The notes beneath the pieces were generated by a model that saw only the letters and a list, made by a program, of their open reading frames with translations, was not told where the DNA came from and searched no databases. The translations under genes and the position numbers were made by a program. Shown piece by piece: positions 17,423-26,088 of a stretch of 64,000 nucleotides of DNA. The first letter of the stretch is position 1. Every line of letters starts with the position of its first letter. The stretch is from positions 434,001 to 498,000 of the forward strand of contig JAJDEP010000005.1 in NCBI GenBank assembly GCA_029259715.1, in the 5' to 3' direction. The DNA comes from Planctomycetota bacterium (GTDB taxonomy: Bacteria; Planctomycetota; B15-G4).

Positions 17423-18466
17423 CTAGCGGGAGCCGACGCGGGCCAAGTCGACCAGGACGGCCTCGAGCCCATCGAGGGTCGCTGCCACGAAGGGCAGGTC
17501 GAGGGTCTCGAGCGTGTCCGACCGAGCGTGGTAGTTCGGATTCCGGAAGTTCGCCGTGTCGGTCAGCATGACGGCCGGGATGCTCGCGTCCCAGAAGGGC
17601 GCGTGGTCGGAGCGTCGGATGTCCGGCAGGACCAGGCCCTCGCCGGGGATGAATCCAAACTCCTCGACCCGGAACACGCCGGCACGCTCAAAGGGCTCGA
17701 GCCCGCTCACGACGCGCTGTTGGAACGGCCGTGACGCGACGTTGCTGGCGACGAGCAGGAAGTCGCCGACGTCTCCGGGATCGAAGACCAGCTTCACGCC
17801 GAAGGGCAGACTCTGACGGCCCGCCCGGCGGTCTGTGAATCCGATGCATTCGAGGTTGATCACGCCCCGGATGCGCCGACGCTCAGCGGCCGACAGCGCA
17901 CCGACATAGCCGATCGAGCCCACCAGGCCGGCCTCCTCCGCGTCGAACCAGATCAAGCGGATCTCCGCCTCGGCGGCCCGTCCTGCGAGGCGGTCGGCCA
18001 GGAGGAGCAAGACGGCCACGGCCGCGCCGTTGTCGTCGGCCCCCGGTGACCGTGCCACCCCGTCGTAGTGTGCGCTCACGACGAAGACGTCCGCCTCCGG
18101 GGCGCCGGAGCCGAGGCGGGCCACGAGATTGCGCACCGTCTTCTCCGGCGCATAGGGCCACTCGATGGAGACCTCTTCGTGCTCGACGCCGCTGGCCCCG
18201 AGACGGCGCCCGATCATCGCCCGCGCTTCGGCATGCCCGGTTCGCCCCGGGACCCGGTCGCCCGGCAGCTCGCGCAGGATCTCCGCGATCGCCTCGAGAG
18301 TCGAGGAGGTCTCGGCCTCGACGGAGCCAGCACCGATGACGTCCTCGATCGCATCGACGGGCGCCTGGGACCCTCCCTGGGAGCGCACCGACTCGCGGGT
18401 GCGGTCCCACAGGATCACACACAGGATGACCAGGACAACGAACACGATCCCCAGGCGCTTATTCAT
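17423..18466 (-). CDS. M28 family zinc metallopeptidase, membrane-anchored
   Basis: A 347-residue peptidase with an N-terminal hydrophobic anchor (LGIVFVVLVILCVILW) and a periplasmic M28 catalytic domain. The di-zinc ligands and catalytic Glu are visible in order: SAHYDG (His), GADDNGAA (bridging Asp), DAEEAGLVGS (catalytic Glu then Glu ligand), NLECIG, and NYHARSDT (His). This architecture fits aminopeptidase or glutaminyl-cyclase-like M28 enzymes. TATGAT lies nine bases before the ATG with no ribosome site, so the message may be leaderless. It is divergent from the glycosyltransferase gene. Confidence 0.87.
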   Translation of the reverse strand: MNKRLGIVFVVLVILCVILWDRTRESVRSQGGSQAPVDAIEDVIGAGSVEAETSSTLEAIAEILRELPGDRVPGRTGHAEARAMIGRRLGASGVEHEEVSIEWPYAPEKTVRNLVARLGSGAPEADVFVVSAHYDGVARSPGADDNGAAVAVLLLLADRLAGRAAEAEIRLIWFDAEEAGLVGSIGYVGALSAAERRRIRGVINLECIGFTDRRAGRQSLPFGVKLVFDPGDVGDFLLVASNVASRPFQQRVVSGLEPFERAGVFRVEEFGFIPGEGLVLPDIRRSDHAPFWDASIPAVMLTDTANFRNPNYHARSDTLETLDLPFVAATLDGLEAVLVDLARVGSR

Positions 18467-18537
18467 GCTCGGCGCATCATAGGGCGACTCCGCCGACAGT
18501 CTCCAGGCGCCCCGCTCCAGCTGGTACCGTGCGCGTC

Positions 18538-19695
18538 ATGCGCGTTGCACTCGTCTTCAAGCGTTTTGCGCACGGCGGCGGCACGGAGCGCCAGGTCGCC
18601 ATGCTCAGCCGACATCTGGCCGAGCGTGGCGACGACGTCCACGTCTACTGCGCCAGCGTACGGGACGCTCCGCCCGCGGGCGTGACGCTCCACCGCATGC
18701 CTCGTCTTCCCCTGGGCCACACGCTCCAGCTGCTGGCCTTTTCCCGGTGGGCGCGCAAGGCGATCTCGGTCCACGAACGTCAGCATGGGCGCTTCGACAT
18801 CCGCCATGCCTTCGGACGCACGGTCGGACAGGACGTGTATCGCCTCGGTGGCGGGTGCCATCGCACCTATCTCGAGACGGCCCACGCCCTCGAGCGCCCC
18901 CCCCGCTGGCGAGACGCGCTCGCCGCGACGCCTTATCAGCGGCTCAAGGCGAGGATGGAGGAGCAGGCGATCCGGGCTCCGTCGACCCGGGCTGTGCTGG
19001 TGAACAGCGAGATGGTGCGGGACGACCTGCGCCGCCGATACGGCGTCCCCGAGAGTCGCCTGTATGTCGTCAGGAACGGCGTCGACCTCGACCTCTTCCG
19101 TCCTGGCACGGTGCCGGAGCGCACCGACCTGCGCCGCGGTCTTGCCCTGCCCGCGGACGCGCAGGTCGCTCTCTTTCTCGGCACGGGATTCGCGCGCAAG
19201 GGACTCGAGGCCGTGCTGCGTGCCTGGAAGCCTGTCAGCTCGCATCGGGAGACCGCCCACCTGCTCGTGGCAGGGCGCGATCCCTCGCCGGCTCGTTGGC
19301 ACACGCTCGCCCACGAGCTTGGCCTTGCGGCGAGGGTTCACTTCCTCGGTCCGCGCAGCGATCCCGAGTCGCTGTACCGCTGCGCAGACGTCTACGTCCT
19401 CCCCACTGCGTACGACGCGTCGGCCAACACGACCCTGGAAGCCCTGGCCTCGGGATTGCCGGTGATCACGAGCGCAATGGACGGGGCCGCGGAGATCGTG
19501 GAAAGCGGGGTCACCGGCTCGGTCCTGCGGACGCCGGTCCATCCTGATCACGTCGCGGAGGCTCTCGAGCACTGGCTCTCGGTCGAGGGCGGCGCGCCAC
19601 GCGCCCGGGCCAGCGCCGAAGCCCACTCGATCAAGCTCGCTGCCCGGACGACACGTGCCGTCTATGAGAAGTTGGTGTCCGCGGCGCACACCTGA
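18538..19695 (+). CDS. GT-B glycosyltransferase, family 4, WaaG-like
   Basis: A 385-residue retaining glycosyltransferase of the GT4 fold. The N-terminal donor-free domain has FKRFAHGGGTERQV; the C-terminal domain has LFLGTGFARKGLEAVLRAW, VHFLGPRS and ANTTLEALASGLPVITS, the E-rich nucleotide-sugar motif. The pattern resembles WaaG (RfaG) of the LPS core, consistent with heptose genes at the window end, but acceptor and donor are not proven. ATG 18538 is preferred to GTG 18529 by similarity of the start (MRVALVFKRF). A TACCGT lies seven bases upstream of the ATG. Confidence 0.85.
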   Translation: MRVALVFKRFAHGGGTERQVAMLSRHLAERGDDVHVYCASVRDAPPAGVTLHRMPRLPLGHTLQLLAFSRWARKAISVHERQHGRFDIRHAFGRTVGQDVYRLGGGCHRTYLETAHALERPPRWRDALAATPYQRLKARMEEQAIRAPSTRAVLVNSEMVRDDLRRRYGVPESRLYVVRNGVDLDLFRPGTVPERTDLRRGLALPADAQVALFLGTGFARKGLEAVLRAWKPVSSHRETAHLLVAGRDPSPARWHTLAHELGLAARVHFLGPRSDPESLYRCADVYVLPTAYDASANTTLEALASGLPVITSAMDGAAEIVESGVTGSVLRTPVHPDHVAEALEHWLSVEGGAPRARASAEAHSIKLAARTTRAVYEKLVSAAHT

Positions 19696-19705
19696 GGCCG
19701 CGCCG

Positions 19706-20926
19706 TCACCCTTCCGACGCGTCTCCGGCTTCGAGACCACCGTAGTACTTCAAGAGGGCGTCGTACTGACGGTGGAGGTCGTGGTCGTCGCAGTCCAGCG
19801 GTGACTTGAAGAAGGCCCCGAGCTGCCGCATCGGCCCGCTCTCGCCGCGGCGCATGGCGAGGTGCGTCAGTCGCGCCATGTCGAGCACCAGCGGCGCCGC
19901 CAGGATCGAATCGACGCCTTGCCATGTGAACTGCATCGACATCTTCCGGTCGAGGAACCCCTGGAAATGAATGAAGTCCCAAGCGGTCTTGCAGTCGTCC
20001 AAGGACTCGACGAAGTCGATACCGACCTTCGTGTGCAGGGGGTAGCCGAGGATTTCCTGCAGCACCGAGTCCTTCGAATCGACTTTCGACCGCAGGTTCT
20101 CGGGGTTCGACAGGATCTGACCGTCCCTGTCACCGAGCATGTTGTAACCCTGCCACGAGAGGACGCGCAGGTTGCGGTGCTTGAACATCGGCGCCAATGC
20201 CGCCTTCACGAGCGTCTCGCCGGTCTTGCCGTCATTGCCCATGAACGGCATGGATTGCGCCGTGCCGATCTCCTGCATCACCGGACACAGAGCGCTCTCG
20301 GAGGGCGTGAAGTTGATGTAGCCGCAGCCTTCGAGGAAGGCCGCGTAGGAGTAGAGCATGCTCGGGCGGATCCGGGAGGTGTCGCCCTCGTCGAGCAGGC
20401 GCTCGAGTTCTTCGGGCGATCCAATTGCCGGGCCCTCAGGGATCGGCGGTTCCGTCGAAGCCAGGTTGACGACGACGACGTCTTCGACCGACTCGCGCGC
20501 GCGAAAGGAGCGGATGTCGGATTGGATCCGCTGCACGATGGAACGCAGGCCGTCATCCAGCCGCGCCATGGGGTTCTCGACGATGTCTTCGATGGCTTCA
20601 CCCGCGTTCACACTCGTCCCGGGCTTCAGGGCCTCGGAGATGTCGAGCAGGTCTTCCTTCAACTCTTGAAGGACTTCGAAGTCGAAGGACGCGGAACGCT
20701 TGTAGATCTCGTACGCGCTGTCCCAGAAGGTGCCGTGACGCACCTCGTGCCCGCCGAAGACGATCTCGGGCAGGGGGACGAGGTCGAGCGCGGCAAACTC
20801 GGGGCGGTTGGTGACGAGGCCAGCGTCCGACACCAGACCTCGGGAGATCGCACGCGCCCCCACCACCATGCTCGTGCCGACCCCTCCGAGGGCACCGACC
20901 ATCCAGATACCCAGCGGCTCAGTCAC
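19706..20926 (-). CDS. ino1: myo-Inositol-1-phosphate synthase
   Basis: An NAD-dependent isomerase that turns glucose-6-phosphate into inositol-1-phosphate, the start of inositol and inositol-lipid synthesis. It has 406 residues. The Rossmann loop GALGGVGTSMV opens the protein; later NFTPSESA, FMGNDGKTGETLVK, WQGYNMLGDRDG and the Lys-rich VDSKDS region form the catalytic core. GTG 20926 is preferred over GTG 20932 because a GAGGA lies six bases before it and would abut the other. Bacterial inositol synthesis is patchy, so this is a useful lineage marker. Divergent from the MaoC gene. Confidence 0.92.
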   Translation of the reverse strand: MTEPLGIWMVGALGGVGTSMVVGARAISRGLVSDAGLVTNRPEFAALDLVPLPEIVFGGHEVRHGTFWDSAYEIYKRSASFDFEVLQELKEDLLDISEALKPGTSVNAGEAIEDIVENPMARLDDGLRSIVQRIQSDIRSFRARESVEDVVVVNLASTEPPIPEGPAIGSPEELERLLDEGDTSRIRPSMLYSYAAFLEGCGYINFTPSESALCPVMQEIGTAQSMPFMGNDGKTGETLVKAALAPMFKHRNLRVLSWQGYNMLGDRDGQILSNPENLRSKVDSKDSVLQEILGYPLHTKVGIDFVESLDDCKTAWDFIHFQGFLDRKMSMQFTWQGVDSILAAPLVLDMARLTHLAMRRGESGPMRQLGAFFKSPLDCDDHDLHRQYDALLKYYGGLEAGDASEG

Positions 20927-20986
20927 TTTCACTCCTCGATGGCTACGCCGCGCATCCGTGCGACCGCGGCCGGGACAGTCGGGGGA

Positions 20987-21022
20987 TTCTACGCACAGAG
21001 CCGTGGCGCGAAAGGCGTAGAA
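20987..21022. repeat. 8-bp inverted repeat in the ino1/maoC-like divergent region
   Basis: TTCTACGC (20987-20994) and GCGTAGAA (21015-21022) are perfect inverted copies 20 bases apart. The left arm includes a minus-strand TAGAAT that could be the ino1 -10 element; the right arm includes a plus-strand TAGAAC near the MaoC-like gene. It may be paired promoter cores or an operator. Confidence 0.4.
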
Positions 21023-21040
21023 CGCGGATCATCGGCACCC

Positions 21041-21499
21041 ATGCGATACGAGCCGCGATCCTTCGATGATCTAGCCATCGGCGATCGATTCGAATCCGAG
21101 CAGCGGATCCTGTCCCCCTCGGACATTGGTCGCTTCGCACAACTCTCGGGCGACCACACGGCCCTCCATACGGATGCGGCGTACGCCGCCACCACGATCC
21201 ACGGAGGTGTGATCGCCCACGGAGCCCTGGTGCTTGCGATTGCCACGGGCCACGCCTACGCGATCGGAGTGTTCGAGGGCACCATTGTTGCGATCCGGAG
21301 CCTGGATGCTGCGTTCCTGCGGCCTGTGCGTCCCGGCGACAGCCTCACCACGCACTTCGAGGTTGAAAGCCTCGAGCCGGGAGATGCGGAAGACCGTGCC
21401 ACCGCCCTCTTCCGCGTGCAGGTTGTGAATCAAGACGGCAAGCGTGTCCTCAAGGGGCGCTGGGCCATGCTCATGCGACGGAGCCAGCCGGGAGGCTGA
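21041..21499 (+). CDS. MaoC-like (R)-specific enoyl-CoA hydratase
   Basis: A 152-residue single hot-dog protein. The hydratase motif is present as FAQLSGDHTALHTDAAYA, with the catalytic Asp and His of (R)-hydratases in GDH and LHTD. IHGGVIAHGALVLAIA and FLRPVRPGDSLTT are typical. Members supply (R)-3-hydroxyacyl-CoA or dehydrate fatty-acid intermediates; the acyl partner is unknown. No ribosome site is seen and the start is inferred from family alignment of YEPRSFDDLAIGDRF. Confidence 0.9.
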   Translation: MRYEPRSFDDLAIGDRFESEQRILSPSDIGRFAQLSGDHTALHTDAAYAATTIHGGVIAHGALVLAIATGHAYAIGVFEGTIVAIRSLDAAFLRPVRPGDSLTTHFEVESLEPGDAEDRATALFRVQVVNQDGKRVLKGRWAMLMRRSQPGG

Positions 21500-21738
21500 C
21501 CAACTCGGTCCGCGACGTCGAACCGGGGTCCACCCCGGGAATTCCGCCATGCGGAGATTCCTTGATTCTGACGCGCCGCATTTAAGTGCTTATTTCAAAG
21601 TGGCTTATGCCGACACGGTCGTTCCTGTCCTATTGACAGGCCATATCTGGTGTTGGTACGCCCCCCTTACCGCATATCTCGTGGGTTGGCGAGGCGGGAC
21701 GAGGGCCTGGCGGTCCCGATTGGTGGGAGGGAAGAGCA
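21500..21738. other. AT-richer intergenic region
   Basis: The 239 bases between the MaoC gene and a small hypothetical gene contain a stretch (about 21560-21660) visibly richer in A+T than its surroundings. A perfect TTGACA lies at 21633-21638 without a good -10 at the right distance. A GGAGGG near 21726-21731 serves the next gene. Confidence 0.35.
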
Positions 21739-21975
21739 ATGGTGCGGAAGGAACTGTCTGCGGCGGCGGTGTTCTTGGAGTCGGCCGAGCGAGTCGAGTG
21801 GGTCGAGGTCACCCTCAGGGATGGCCGAACCTACGAAGGCAATGTCATCAGGAATCCGATTCGGCGTACGGGCACCGTCGTGAACGCCGTTACCGAAACA
21901 CGTCATGACTTTGCAATCGATGAGGTATTGGCTGTTCGGAAGGTGCTGGACCCAAGGACGGCCAGCCTCAGCTAA
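21739..21975 (+). CDS. Small hypothetical protein, Sm-like/SH3-barrel pattern
   Basis: A 78-residue protein with a strong GGAGGG ribosome site about seven bases upstream. After an N-terminal helix (KELSAAAVFLESAERVE) comes VEVTLRDGRTYEGNVIRN, a beta-turn-beta pattern (hydrophobic-x-LxDGxxxxGxV) found in Sm-like and Rof-type RNA-binding barrels. That is only a pattern match; I do not recognise a family. It is transcribed alone before the HEAT-repeat gene and could have its own promoter in the AT-richer region upstream. Confidence 0.6.
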   Translation: MVRKELSAAAVFLESAERVEWVEVTLRDGRTYEGNVIRNPIRRTGTVVNAVTETRHDFAIDEVLAVRKVLDPRTASLS

Positions 21976-22146
21976 CGCAACGACCGGCGGATTCCATGGC
22001 TCAGGCCCGGTTTCCACCAGTTTATCCTGCATAATGCCGGCCCCTTGGCCACGGCGCGAAGGGCACAGCCGAGCCATCGACGAAGGCGTCGACGGCGGGC
22101 TTGCCGCTCCGAGCTCGTCTCCAAATCAATGAGAGGTTTCCCAGCC

Positions 22147-24087
22147 ATGCGTATGCGCAGCATTCTTGTCGGCGCCCTCCTGATCGCGCTCATCACCAAC
22201 CCTCTTGATGCCCACGGCGGCCAGTACAAGGGCCCGGCAGATGCGGGTGGCCCCAGTTCCTCAGGGGGCGGCGGAAACGCTCCGCCGACGAACCCGGGAG
22301 GCGCGGCCGCTCCTGGTCCCGGCGCCCCATCACGCCCCGGCGTCGCAACTGCCGGCAACACTGGCAACTATGGTCGCGGCCAGGGTCGCGGCGGCAGTGA
22401 CCGAGGCAAGTCGGTTACTGGCTCCGGCTTCGAGGCCGGCACCAGCTACGAGGTCTGGGAGTTTTGGTGGGAGAACAACAAGGACCGCTACCTCGACCTC
22501 AAGGAGCGTCTGATCAAGACCTCCAACGTGTCGGGTTCTCTGGGAGTCCTGACCGGCCGCGGTCGTAAGACGGATGCGAGCACTTCTCGCCGCCCCTCCC
22601 TCGAGATGATCAACAGCGAAGTGATCCCCGTCCTGCGCGGAATGCTCAAGGGCGAAGACGACCGGGACATCATCGATTCTTCCGTGCTGGCTTTGGGACG
22701 CGTCACCCGCGAAGACAATGCGAAGGACGTCATCAAGGACGCCCTTCCGTTGCTGAAGCACAATGAGCTCTCGGTCCAGACCTCTACGACGCTGGCTCTG
22801 GGCGTTCTCGCTTCGCCTGAAGCCGAGGGTTACCTGCGGGAACTCCTCGCGGATAGCTCCGAAGGTCGGAACTTGATCGGCGGCGGCGAAGTGCCCTGGC
22901 TGGTGCGCGCCTTCGCCGCATTGTCCATCGGACTCGTCGGCTCGACGGAAGCGGCCCCAACGCTGATCGACGTGATCGAGAACCTCAGCGACGCGGACAA
23001 GGACATCAAGGTCTGCGCGATCGTCGGCCTGAGTCTGCTCAAGGAAAATGGCGTTGATGAGGCCATCGCATTCCTGACCAAGAAGCTCGGCGACCGCAAG
23101 ATGGACGTCACCATCAAGAGCTACATCCCGACTTCACTCGGGAAGCTCGGCCGGCTGGAAGCCGTTGATCCGCTGCTCAAGACGTTCCTCGATCGCGACT
23201 CGAACAACCTGGTTCGTCAGTCCGCGGCGATCGCCCTCGGGCGCCTGTCCACCATCGATGAAGAAAAGGTGATCGAAGCGCTTTCCGACTACGTCAAGGA
23301 AGGCAAGGACATGCAAACGCGTCATTTCGCGTTCATCAGCCTCGCCAAGATCGGCGCACGGGACGACGAACCCCAGAGTCGGGCGGAGACTCATGAAGAG
23401 ATGCTCAGCCTGTTCACGCGGGAGATCAGCAAGCCCGACCGCCAGACGAATCGCTCGTGGGCCGGCATTGCTGCTGCGATCTACGGGCGCGCGCACGCGG
23501 ATGCGCAGCCCGAGATCATCGACCGTCTGAAGGCTGCGTATGAGAAGGAGAAGGACCCGTCATTCAAGGCGTCCTTCGCTGTGTCGCTCGGCCTTCTGAA
23601 CGCGCAGTCCGAAGCTCCGATGATCTATGACGATTTCCAGGAGTCCAAGGACTACGACTTCAAGGGATACGCTGCCGTGGCGCTGGGCTTCCTGAAGCAC
23701 ATCGATGCAGCCGAAGCCCTTCGCAGTCGCATCAAAGACAAGACGACGACTCCGACCTTCCGTCTGCAGTGCGCGACGGGCCTCGGCCTGATGGGCGACG
23801 AGCAGGCCATCGACGTCCTGATCGACACGCTGCAGGCTGCGGAGACCCTGGGCGTCAGTTCGGCAGTCGCCAAGGCCCTGGGTCTTATCGGTGACCGCAA
23901 CGCGATTGGCCCGCTCAACCAACTTGCCGAGAACAAGAGCAAGAGCGAGCTCACCCGTGCTTTCGCTGCTGTAGCCCTGGGAATCGTCGGTGAGAAGACC
24001 GACCTCCCCTGGAATGCAACCATCAGCGAGGACAACAACTATCGCGCACGCGTGCCGGCCATCGATGAGGTGCTCGACATCCTCTGA
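22147..24087 (+). CDS. Secreted HEAT-repeat protein
   Basis: A 646-residue exported protein. A signal peptide (MRMRSILVGALLIALITNP) is followed by a Gly/Pro-rich low-complexity stretch (about 30-105), then a long array of PBS-lyase-type HEAT repeats. Recurring helical pairs such as SSVLALGRVTRE, TSTTLALGVLAS, QSAAIALGRLS and AVALGFLKHIDAAEALR mark at least ten units. It probably acts as a periplasmic or surface scaffold. GAGAGG ten bases before ATG 22147 supports the start. A/T-ending codons look commoner than in neighbours, though I did not count them. No enzyme motif is seen. Confidence 0.82.
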   Translation: MRMRSILVGALLIALITNPLDAHGGQYKGPADAGGPSSSGGGGNAPPTNPGGAAAPGPGAPSRPGVATAGNTGNYGRGQGRGGSDRGKSVTGSGFEAGTSYEVWEFWWENNKDRYLDLKERLIKTSNVSGSLGVLTGRGRKTDASTSRRPSLEMINSEVIPVLRGMLKGEDDRDIIDSSVLALGRVTREDNAKDVIKDALPLLKHNELSVQTSTTLALGVLASPEAEGYLRELLADSSEGRNLIGGGEVPWLVRAFAALSIGLVGSTEAAPTLIDVIENLSDADKDIKVCAIVGLSLLKENGVDEAIAFLTKKLGDRKMDVTIKSYIPTSLGKLGRLEAVDPLLKTFLDRDSNNLVRQSAAIALGRLSTIDEEKVIEALSDYVKEGKDMQTRHFAFISLAKIGARDDEPQSRAETHEEMLSLFTREISKPDRQTNRSWAGIAAAIYGRAHADAQPEIIDRLKAAYEKEKDPSFKASFAVSLGLLNAQSEAPMIYDDFQESKDYDFKGYAAVALGFLKHIDAAEALRSRIKDKTTTPTFRLQCATGLGLMGDEQAIDVLIDTLQAAETLGVSSAVAKALGLIGDRNAIGPLNQLAENKSKSELTRAFAAVALGIVGEKTDLPWNATISEDNNYRARVPAIDEVLDIL

Positions 24088-24105
24088 TCGAGCGCAGCTG
24101 CTCGA
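24088..24105. terminator. Hairpin between convergent genes
   Basis: TCGAGC (24088-24093) pairs with GCTCGA (24100-24105) around a six-base loop, directly after the HEAT-gene stop and before the convergent TPR gene end. It has no T-tract, so factor-independent termination is uncertain. Confidence 0.3.
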
Positions 24106-24110
24106 GCGGC

Positions 24111-24581
24111 CTACGACGGGCGTGGAGCTTCCGGGCTCCGCGCCCGTTCGCTTGCCTGCCGGGCAAGGAGCAAGAGGGCACCACCTGACAGCAGGGCGAC
24201 AGACGCGATGCAGGCAGCGATGCGCCCCCTGAGCCCGCGTAAGTGCGCCTGACGCGTCTCGAGATCGTGGACGAGGGCGAGGTTGTCGACCGCCACGCGC
24301 GCCCCCTCCGAGCCGACTCCCGCGGTCCCAAACAACGCCCGGGCCCTGCGGTACGCCTCACTGGCCTCTCCCAAGCGCCCGCGTTCAAAGGCGATGTTCC
24401 CATGCAGTATCTCGGCCCACCCGCCATGAGCAGGCTCTGACGACGCAGGCATTGCCTCGAGGACCGCACTCGCCTGATCGAGAAGGCCCTTCTGGATCAG
24501 AGTCCGAGCTTCTTCGAGACCGTCCTGCCCAAGCACCGGCAGCCACCCGAGGCTGATGAGCACAGCGGCGACGATCACCAT
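24111..24581 (-). CDS. Small exported TPR-like protein with C-terminal membrane anchor
   Basis: A 156-residue protein from ATG 24581, which overlaps the upstream gene's stop by seven bases. An N-terminal signal (MVIVAAVLISLGWLPVLG) is followed by two to three TPR-like helical pairs (EARTLIQKGLLDQASAVLEAM; GNIAFERGRLGEASEAYRRA) and a C-terminal hydrophobic segment (IAACIASVALLSGGALLLL). It looks like a periplasmic adaptor held at the inner membrane. Last gene of the minus-strand run that includes purM. Confidence 0.7.
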   Translation of the reverse strand: MVIVAAVLISLGWLPVLGQDGLEEARTLIQKGLLDQASAVLEAMPASSEPAHGGWAEILHGNIAFERGRLGEASEAYRRARALFGTAGVGSEGARVAVDNLALVHDLETRQAHLRGLRGRIAACIASVALLSGGALLLLARQASERARSPEAPRPS

Positions 24582-26080
24582 TGCGACCAGGCCTCGTGAG
24601 CCAATGCCTCGATGTGGGAGTGTCCATCGACCAGCGCCGTGTCCCCATTCGCTTCCCAAGTTGAGAACCGGCTGTCATCGACCATCCAGGTCAACGAATC
24701 GCCCAGGCCGGACTCGGCCAGGATGCGGCGACGCATCTCCAATCCCGCGGGGACTCCATTCCAACCGAGCAGGATCCAGTTCCTCGAGCCCGGAACCCGC
24801 GCCAGTTCGACTCCCGAGAAGACCGAAGCCAGGGTCGTCGCGATGGCGCTGAGGACTGCGTCGTCACGTGTGATGCCCCCCACGTTCAGCGCGACGATGC
24901 CACCCGGGAGCAACTGGTCGCGCATCTCCTCGAAGAACTCACGCGTACAGAGATGGTGCGGGACATAGATCTGGTCTGAGTAGGCATCACAGAGAATTGC
25001 ACCCACGGGCTCGGAGTTGACACGCAGTGCGACCCGGCCGTCCGTCGGCACCAGGCTCGCCATCTCGGGTGTCAATCCGAGCCAGGCCATGCCCAGGTCG
25101 ATGAGTTCGGGATCAATTTCCACCCCGATGACCTCGACCTGCGGGTCGATCTCGTGGATCTGTCGCGCCATCGTGCCCCCGCCCAGACCGATGACCATGA
25201 CGCGCCGCCGACCCCGGATGTCCTGTGGCGCAAGCAACGCCGGCAAGAGGAAGGAATCAAAGTACAGCCCCGTGAGCACCTCCCCAGGGCGCCAGGCTGA
25301 GTGGAAGCTGTCCAGTCCCTCGTTCAGCTTCAGCATCCTCAGGCCATCGACCTCCACCACTCGAGCCCACTGGTAGAGAGTCTCGCGCTCTTCAAGGACA
25401 TCCAAGTCCACCGGCCGTCCCGGGAGCGCTTGCACACCCATCATCAAGGCCAAAGCGAGGGCAGCGGCGGACAGACGTGAGCGCTTCGTGGCGAGCACTG
25501 CGAGGCCCGTCAAGACCATCACGATGCCCGCGCCCCGAACAGCTCCAGCCGATCCGACCCACGCGATCAGGACATGAGTCGCTCCGAAAGTCCCGATCAG
25601 GCTACCGACAGTCCCTGCGGCGAGGACCCGCCCGGTCGCTCGGCCAGGATGCTCACTAGCATCCCGCGAGAGCCTGACGAGCCAGGGTGCGACGGCGCCA
25701 AGGGCGAACATGGGCAGCCCCAACGCCAGCAACGCAACGAGCAGTGATCCGAGCGCCACGAACCCGTACGCCTCGCCGAGGCTGAGGTCGCTGGGCATGA
25801 CCCATGCCGACACGATCTCGACGAGGTCAGGCAGTCCGACGCAGAATCCCCCGGCCACGACGAGCAGGACCCCGGGTCGCACACCGCGTGGGCTCTCAGC
25901 CCAACGGCCCCCGAGCCATTGCCCGATCGCCAGCGCAAGGAGCACCACGCCGATGACGTTCGTCCAGACGATCTGGCTCTGCCCGAACCACGGCGCCAGG
26001 AGCCGAACTCCCATGAGTTCGACGACCATGACCGCGGCCCCAGTCGCCAGAGCGACGATGAGCAACAGCGGAGTGGGCAC
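24575..26080 (-). CDS. Fused membrane / spermidine-synthase-like protein
   Basis: A 501-residue protein. The first 210 residues form about six to seven hydrophobic helices, including MVVELMGVRLLAPWFG, a motif typical of membrane-fused spermidine synthase homologues. The rest is a SAM-methyltransferase-like spermidine synthase fold with MVIGLGGGTMARQ, EVIGVEIDPELIDLG and ILCDAYSD. Polyamine synthesis by such fused proteins has not been generally shown; export or another aminopropyl/methyl transfer is possible. It is nine bases after the alpha/beta-hydrolase-like gene. Confidence 0.8.
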   Translation of the reverse strand: MPTPLLLIVALATGAAVMVVELMGVRLLAPWFGQSQIVWTNVIGVVLLALAIGQWLGGRWAESPRGVRPGVLLVVAGGFCVGLPDLVEIVSAWVMPSDLSLGEAYGFVALGSLLVALLALGLPMFALGAVAPWLVRLSRDASEHPGRATGRVLAAGTVGSLIGTFGATHVLIAWVGSAGAVRGAGIVMVLTGLAVLATKRSRLSAAALALALMMGVQALPGRPVDLDVLEERETLYQWARVVEVDGLRMLKLNEGLDSFHSAWRPGEVLTGLYFDSFLLPALLAPQDIRGRRRVMVIGLGGGTMARQIHEIDPQVEVIGVEIDPELIDLGMAWLGLTPEMASLVPTDGRVALRVNSEPVGAILCDAYSDQIYVPHHLCTREFFEEMRDQLLPGGIVALNVGGITRDDAVLSAIATTLASVFSGVELARVPGSRNWILLGWNGVPAGLEMRRRILAESGLGDSLTWMVDDSRFSTWEANGDTALVDGHSHIEALAHEAWSQW

Positions 26081-26088
26081 CCCCGGGA

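Noticed and set aside
21633..21638. Perfect TTGACA upstream of the small gene
   Set aside because: No acceptable -10 hexamer lies 15-19 bases downstream, so I do not call a promoter.
21444..21908. Open frame overlapping the MaoC end and the small gene
   Set aside because: It has no ribosome site and a low-likelihood composition, and the small gene's frame has a strong ribosome site.
24088..24105. Rho-independent terminator after the HEAT gene
   Set aside because: The stem is real but there is no T-tract, so I list it only as a low-confidence hairpin.
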